Positions 28,476 through 32,269 of a DNA stretch of 32,269 bases are shown in pieces; position 1 is the first letter of the stretch, and each line of letters starts with the position of its first letter. The DNA comes from Betaproteobacteria bacterium RIFCSPLOWO2_02_FULL_65_20. Lineage in GTDB: Bacteria; Pseudomonadota; Gammaproteobacteria; Burkholderiales; SG8-39. The notes beneath the pieces are model-generated. The model was not told the origin of the DNA. It saw only the letters and a list, made by a program, of their open reading frames with translations, and ran no database searches. Location of the stretch: the NCBI GenBank assembly GCA_001770425.1, contig MEQZ01000167.1:3431-35699 (forward strand), written 5' to 3'. Made by a program: the position numbers and the translations under genes.

Positions 28476-29294
28476 GTGGACGTACTTCTGCAAGCGCTCA
28501 TTCTCGGCGTGGTCGAGGGCCTGACCGAATTCCTGCCTGTGTCCTCCACCGGCCACCTGATCCTCGCCGGAGACCTGATCGGCTTCAACGACGAGAAGGG
28601 CAAGATGTTCGAGATCATGATCCAGTGCGGCGCGATTCTCGCGGTGTGCTGGGAGTACCGCGCCAAGCTCGGCGCGGTACTCACGGGGCTCGCCTCCGAT
28701 CGCGCCGCGCAGCGGTTCGCGCTCAACCTGGTCGTCGCCTTCATGCCATTGGCCATTCTGGGCCTGGCCTTCGGCAGCGCGATCAAGGCGGTGCTGTTCA
28801 AGCCGGTGCCGGTCGCGCTCGCCTTCATCGTCGGCGGCTTCGTCATCCTCTGGGCCGAGCGGCGCGAGCACCGCATCACGGTTCAGACCGCGGACGACAT
28901 GCGCTGGACGGACGCGCTGAAGGTCGGGCTCGCGCAGTGCCTGGCGCTCGTTCCCGGCACTTCGCGCGCCGGTGCCACCATCATCGGGGGCCTGTTCTTC
29001 GGGCTGTCGCGCCGAGCGGCGACCGAATTTTCCTTCTTTCTCGCGGTGCCGGTGCTGTTCGCGGCAAGCGCATACGAATTTCTGAAGCACCGCGAGCTGT
29101 TCAGCAGGGACGACCTGGGCATGTTCGCAGTCGGCTTCATCGCAGCCTTCGCCTCGGCGTTCCTGATCGTGCGCTGGCTGCTGCGTTACATCTCCAGCCA
29201 CGACTTCACGCTGTTCGCGTGGTACCGGATTGCATTCGGCGCGATCGTGCTCCTCACTGCCTACACCGGGCTGGTCGACTGGACGACCGGCTGA
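28476..29294 (+). CDS. uppP: Undecaprenyl-diphosphate phosphatase
   Basis: [20 protein letters not shown] and [15 protein letters not shown] BacA/UppP motifs; GTG start. Confidence 0.95.
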   Translation: MDVLLQALILGVVEGLTEFLPVSSTGHLILAGDLIGFNDEKGKMFEIMIQCGAILAVCWEYRAKLGAVLTGLASDRAAQRFALNLVVAFMPLAILGLAFGSAIKAVLFKPVPVALAFIVGGFVILWAERREHRITVQTADDMRWTDALKVGLAQCLALVPGTSRAGATIIGGLFFGLSRRAATEFSFFLAVPVLFAASAYEFLKHRELFSRDDLGMFAVGFIAAFASAFLIVRWLLRYISSHDFTLFAWYRIAFGAIVLLTAYTGLVDWTTG

Positions 29295-29305
29295 CGGCGG
29301 ACTTT

Positions 29306-30079
29306 CTAGTCGAACGCGAACGCGTCCATCGCAAGCACGCCGTTGCTGATGCCCGAATGGATGATCCGGCCGTGAGCGCCTGGCGTTCCTGCGCCCAATG
29401 CGACGAACAGCGGCAGGAAATGTTCTTCGGTCGGGTGATTCTTCGACGCAAAGGGGGCGCTGTCCCGGTACGCCAGCAGTTCGCCAGTATCGCCCGCGGT
29501 AACAGCGTTGCGCAGCCAGCCGGCGAAATCGGTGACCCAGGGAGGCGGCTCGGTTCCCTCGGGCAGCATCTCGCGCAGATTGTGCGTGGCGTTCCCCGAG
29601 CCGATGATCAGCACGTTGTCCGCGCGCAGCTCGCGCAGGTTCTGCCCGATCAGATAGTGGTGCTGCGTGGACTCATAGGGTTGCACCGAAACCTGGGTCA
29701 CCGGAATGTCGGCCTGCGGATACATGAGCGCAAGCGGCACCCAGACGCCGTGATCCAGCCCGCGCGCGTCGTCCACGACCGCGCGCATGCCTGCGCTCTC
29801 CAGGCGCCGCGCGAGTTCGCGTGCGAGAGCCGGTGCGCCGGGCGCCGCGTAGTTCATCTCGTAGAGCTGCGGCTCGAAACCGAAGAAGTCGTGAACGGTC
29901 TTGGGCCGTTCGGTCGCGTTGACGGTGGGCACGCGCGCCTCCCAGTGCGCCGATACCACGACGATGGCGCGCGGCGTGCCCAACTGCCCGCCCAGCCCGG
30001 CCAGGAACCGCCGCGTCGGACTGTCGTGCAGAATGACGTTCGGTGCGCCGTGGGAGAGGAACAATGCGGGAAACGTCAT
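29306..30079 (-). CDS. LigB-like extradiol dioxygenase, 4,5-DOPA dioxygenase/YgiD family
   Basis: MTFPALFLSHGAPNVILHDSP...IVVVSAHWEA...GLDHGVWVPL...VLIIGSGNATHNL...EEHFLPLFVALGA. Confidence 0.9.
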   Translation of the reverse strand: MTFPALFLSHGAPNVILHDSPTRRFLAGLGGQLGTPRAIVVVSAHWEARVPTVNATERPKTVHDFFGFEPQLYEMNYAAPGAPALARELARRLESAGMRAVVDDARGLDHGVWVPLALMYPQADIPVTQVSVQPYESTQHHYLIGQNLRELRADNVLIIGSGNATHNLREMLPEGTEPPPWVTDFAGWLRNAVTAGDTGELLAYRDSAPFASKNHPTEEHFLPLFVALGAGTPGAHGRIIHSGISNGVLAMDAFAFD

Positions 30080-30098
30080 GGTCAGCGTGTGCTCACGG

Positions 30099-30563
30099 TC
30101 AACCTTGTTCCCAGGGCAGCCCGGCCACCCGCCAGCCGTTGATGCTGTTGCGGTGGCCCTGGGCATCGCGGTCGCCCTCGAATCCCTCGAGCACGTTGAA
30201 GCAGCGCGGGTAGCCCGCTTGGGTCGCCAGCGCCGCCGCATGATGCGACCGGTGGCCGGAGCGGCACAAGAACATCACCGGCGCGGCGGTGGCGGGGACA
30301 GCAGACCGGAACTGGGGGAGGAAATCAGGGTTGCGCACGCTGCCGGGATAGCTCGTCCATTCGATCATCACGGCGCCAGGGACGCGCCCCACCCAGTACC
30401 ACTCGGCCTGGGTGCGCACGTCGACCATGGCCGCATGCGGGACCGCCCGCAGCAGAGTAAACGCTTCGCTGGGAAGCAGCGCCCCGGCGTAGGGCAGCTT
30501 GTTTTCCAGTGCGCGTTGCGTCGCGCGGGCCAGAATTGCTTCGACGTCGTCCATCGTGTTCAT
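30099..30563 (-). CDS. Rhodanese-like domain protein
   Basis: MVDVRTQAEWYWVGRVPGAVMIEW...VMFLCRSGHRSHHAAALATQAGY active-site loop. Confidence 0.88.
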   Translation of the reverse strand: MNTMDDVEAILARATQRALENKLPYAGALLPSEAFTLLRAVPHAAMVDVRTQAEWYWVGRVPGAVMIEWTSYPGSVRNPDFLPQFRSAVPATAAPVMFLCRSGHRSHHAAALATQAGYPRCFNVLEGFEGDRDAQGHRNSINGWRVAGLPWEQG

Positions 30564-30623
30564 CTCGTACACTGGCAGCCCGGAATTATAGGGGGTCCGG
30601 CCGATCGCGCCCAATGCCGCTGC

Positions 30624-30640
30624 GGCACCGTTATTGTGCG
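30624..30640. promoter_or_regulatory. NtrC-like binding site 1
   Basis: GGCACCGTTATTGTGCG: GCAC-N7-GTGC dyad. Confidence 0.5.
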
Positions 30641-30654
30641 CAAACAACATCTGC

Positions 30655-30671
30655 CGCACTGGCGTGGTGCA
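30655..30671. promoter_or_regulatory. NtrC-like binding site 2
   Basis: CGCACTGGCGTGGTGCA: GCAC-N7-GTGCA dyad, centred 31 bp from site 1. Confidence 0.55.
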
Positions 30672-30744
30672 CAATTTCGATTGAAACGCTCTGAAACAAC
30701 CGCGAGGCCCTTATGGCACAATACCGTGCTCAATGTGTCCCGGA

Positions 30745-30760
30745 TGGCACGGATACTGCT
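30745..30760 (+). promoter_or_regulatory. Sigma54 (-24/-12) promoter of glnA
   Basis: TGGCACGGATACTGCT, GG-N10-GC spacing as in the sigma54 consensus TGGCACG-N4-TTGCW. Confidence 0.65.
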
Positions 30761-30833
30761 GTTTGCTCCCCATTTTCCGGGCTTCTAGCCCTCTTTCCGA
30801 ACTCTCTAGCCAAACACCGAAGGAGATTTTCGC

Positions 30834-32249
<1,416 letters not shown>

Positions 32250-32269
32250 GCGGCCGGGACCGTGGCGGG

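Noticed and set aside
28413-29201. 262-aa minus ORF opposite uppP
   Set aside because: Shadow ORF; uppP motifs are unambiguous on plus.
30714-30730. Second sigma54-like motif TGGCACAATACCGTGCT upstream of glnA
   Set aside because: GG-to-GC spacing is 11 instead of 10 bp; the element at 30745-30760 has correct spacing.

Overview
The window looks like betaproteobacterial-type chromosome (inferred from gene order and protein style; no taxonomy search was possible). From left to right: (1) an LPS/O-antigen block (CapD-like protein cut by the window edge, WecA/WbpL-like transferase, NAD-dependent epimerase, WaaE-like GT2, WaaC, WaaA); (2) a TolC - rhodanese - Pcm block; (3) ccmA-ccmB with no ccmC following; (4) an accessory patch at ~9985-12700 with a degenerate dispersed repeat, a truncated RND membrane-fusion fragment, a TumE/TumA-like toxin-antitoxin pair, and a DNA methyltransferase next to a restriction-endonuclease remnant, with a G7 tract at their junction; (5) a ten-gene minus-strand operon (Liv-type ABC transporter plus LeuC-like, LeuD-like, ICL/PEPM lyase, dihydroorotase-like amidohydrolase and a frameshifted FAD oxidoreductase) that reads as an uncharacterised catabolic pathway; (6) a TPP riboswitch and thiC, followed by two further decayed copies of the thiC 3' end separating an ORF6N gene, an orphan ABC binding protein and a ParD/ParE-like pair; (7) uppP, a DODA-type dioxygenase, a rhodanese and glnA with a sigma54/NtrC-like promoter. 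The signals most worth checking are the repeated thiC 3' ends, the G7 frame switch in the R-M remnant, the putative catabolic operon, a 69-codon ORF coupled by ATGA overlaps on both sides between livH and livM, and the glnA regulatory region.
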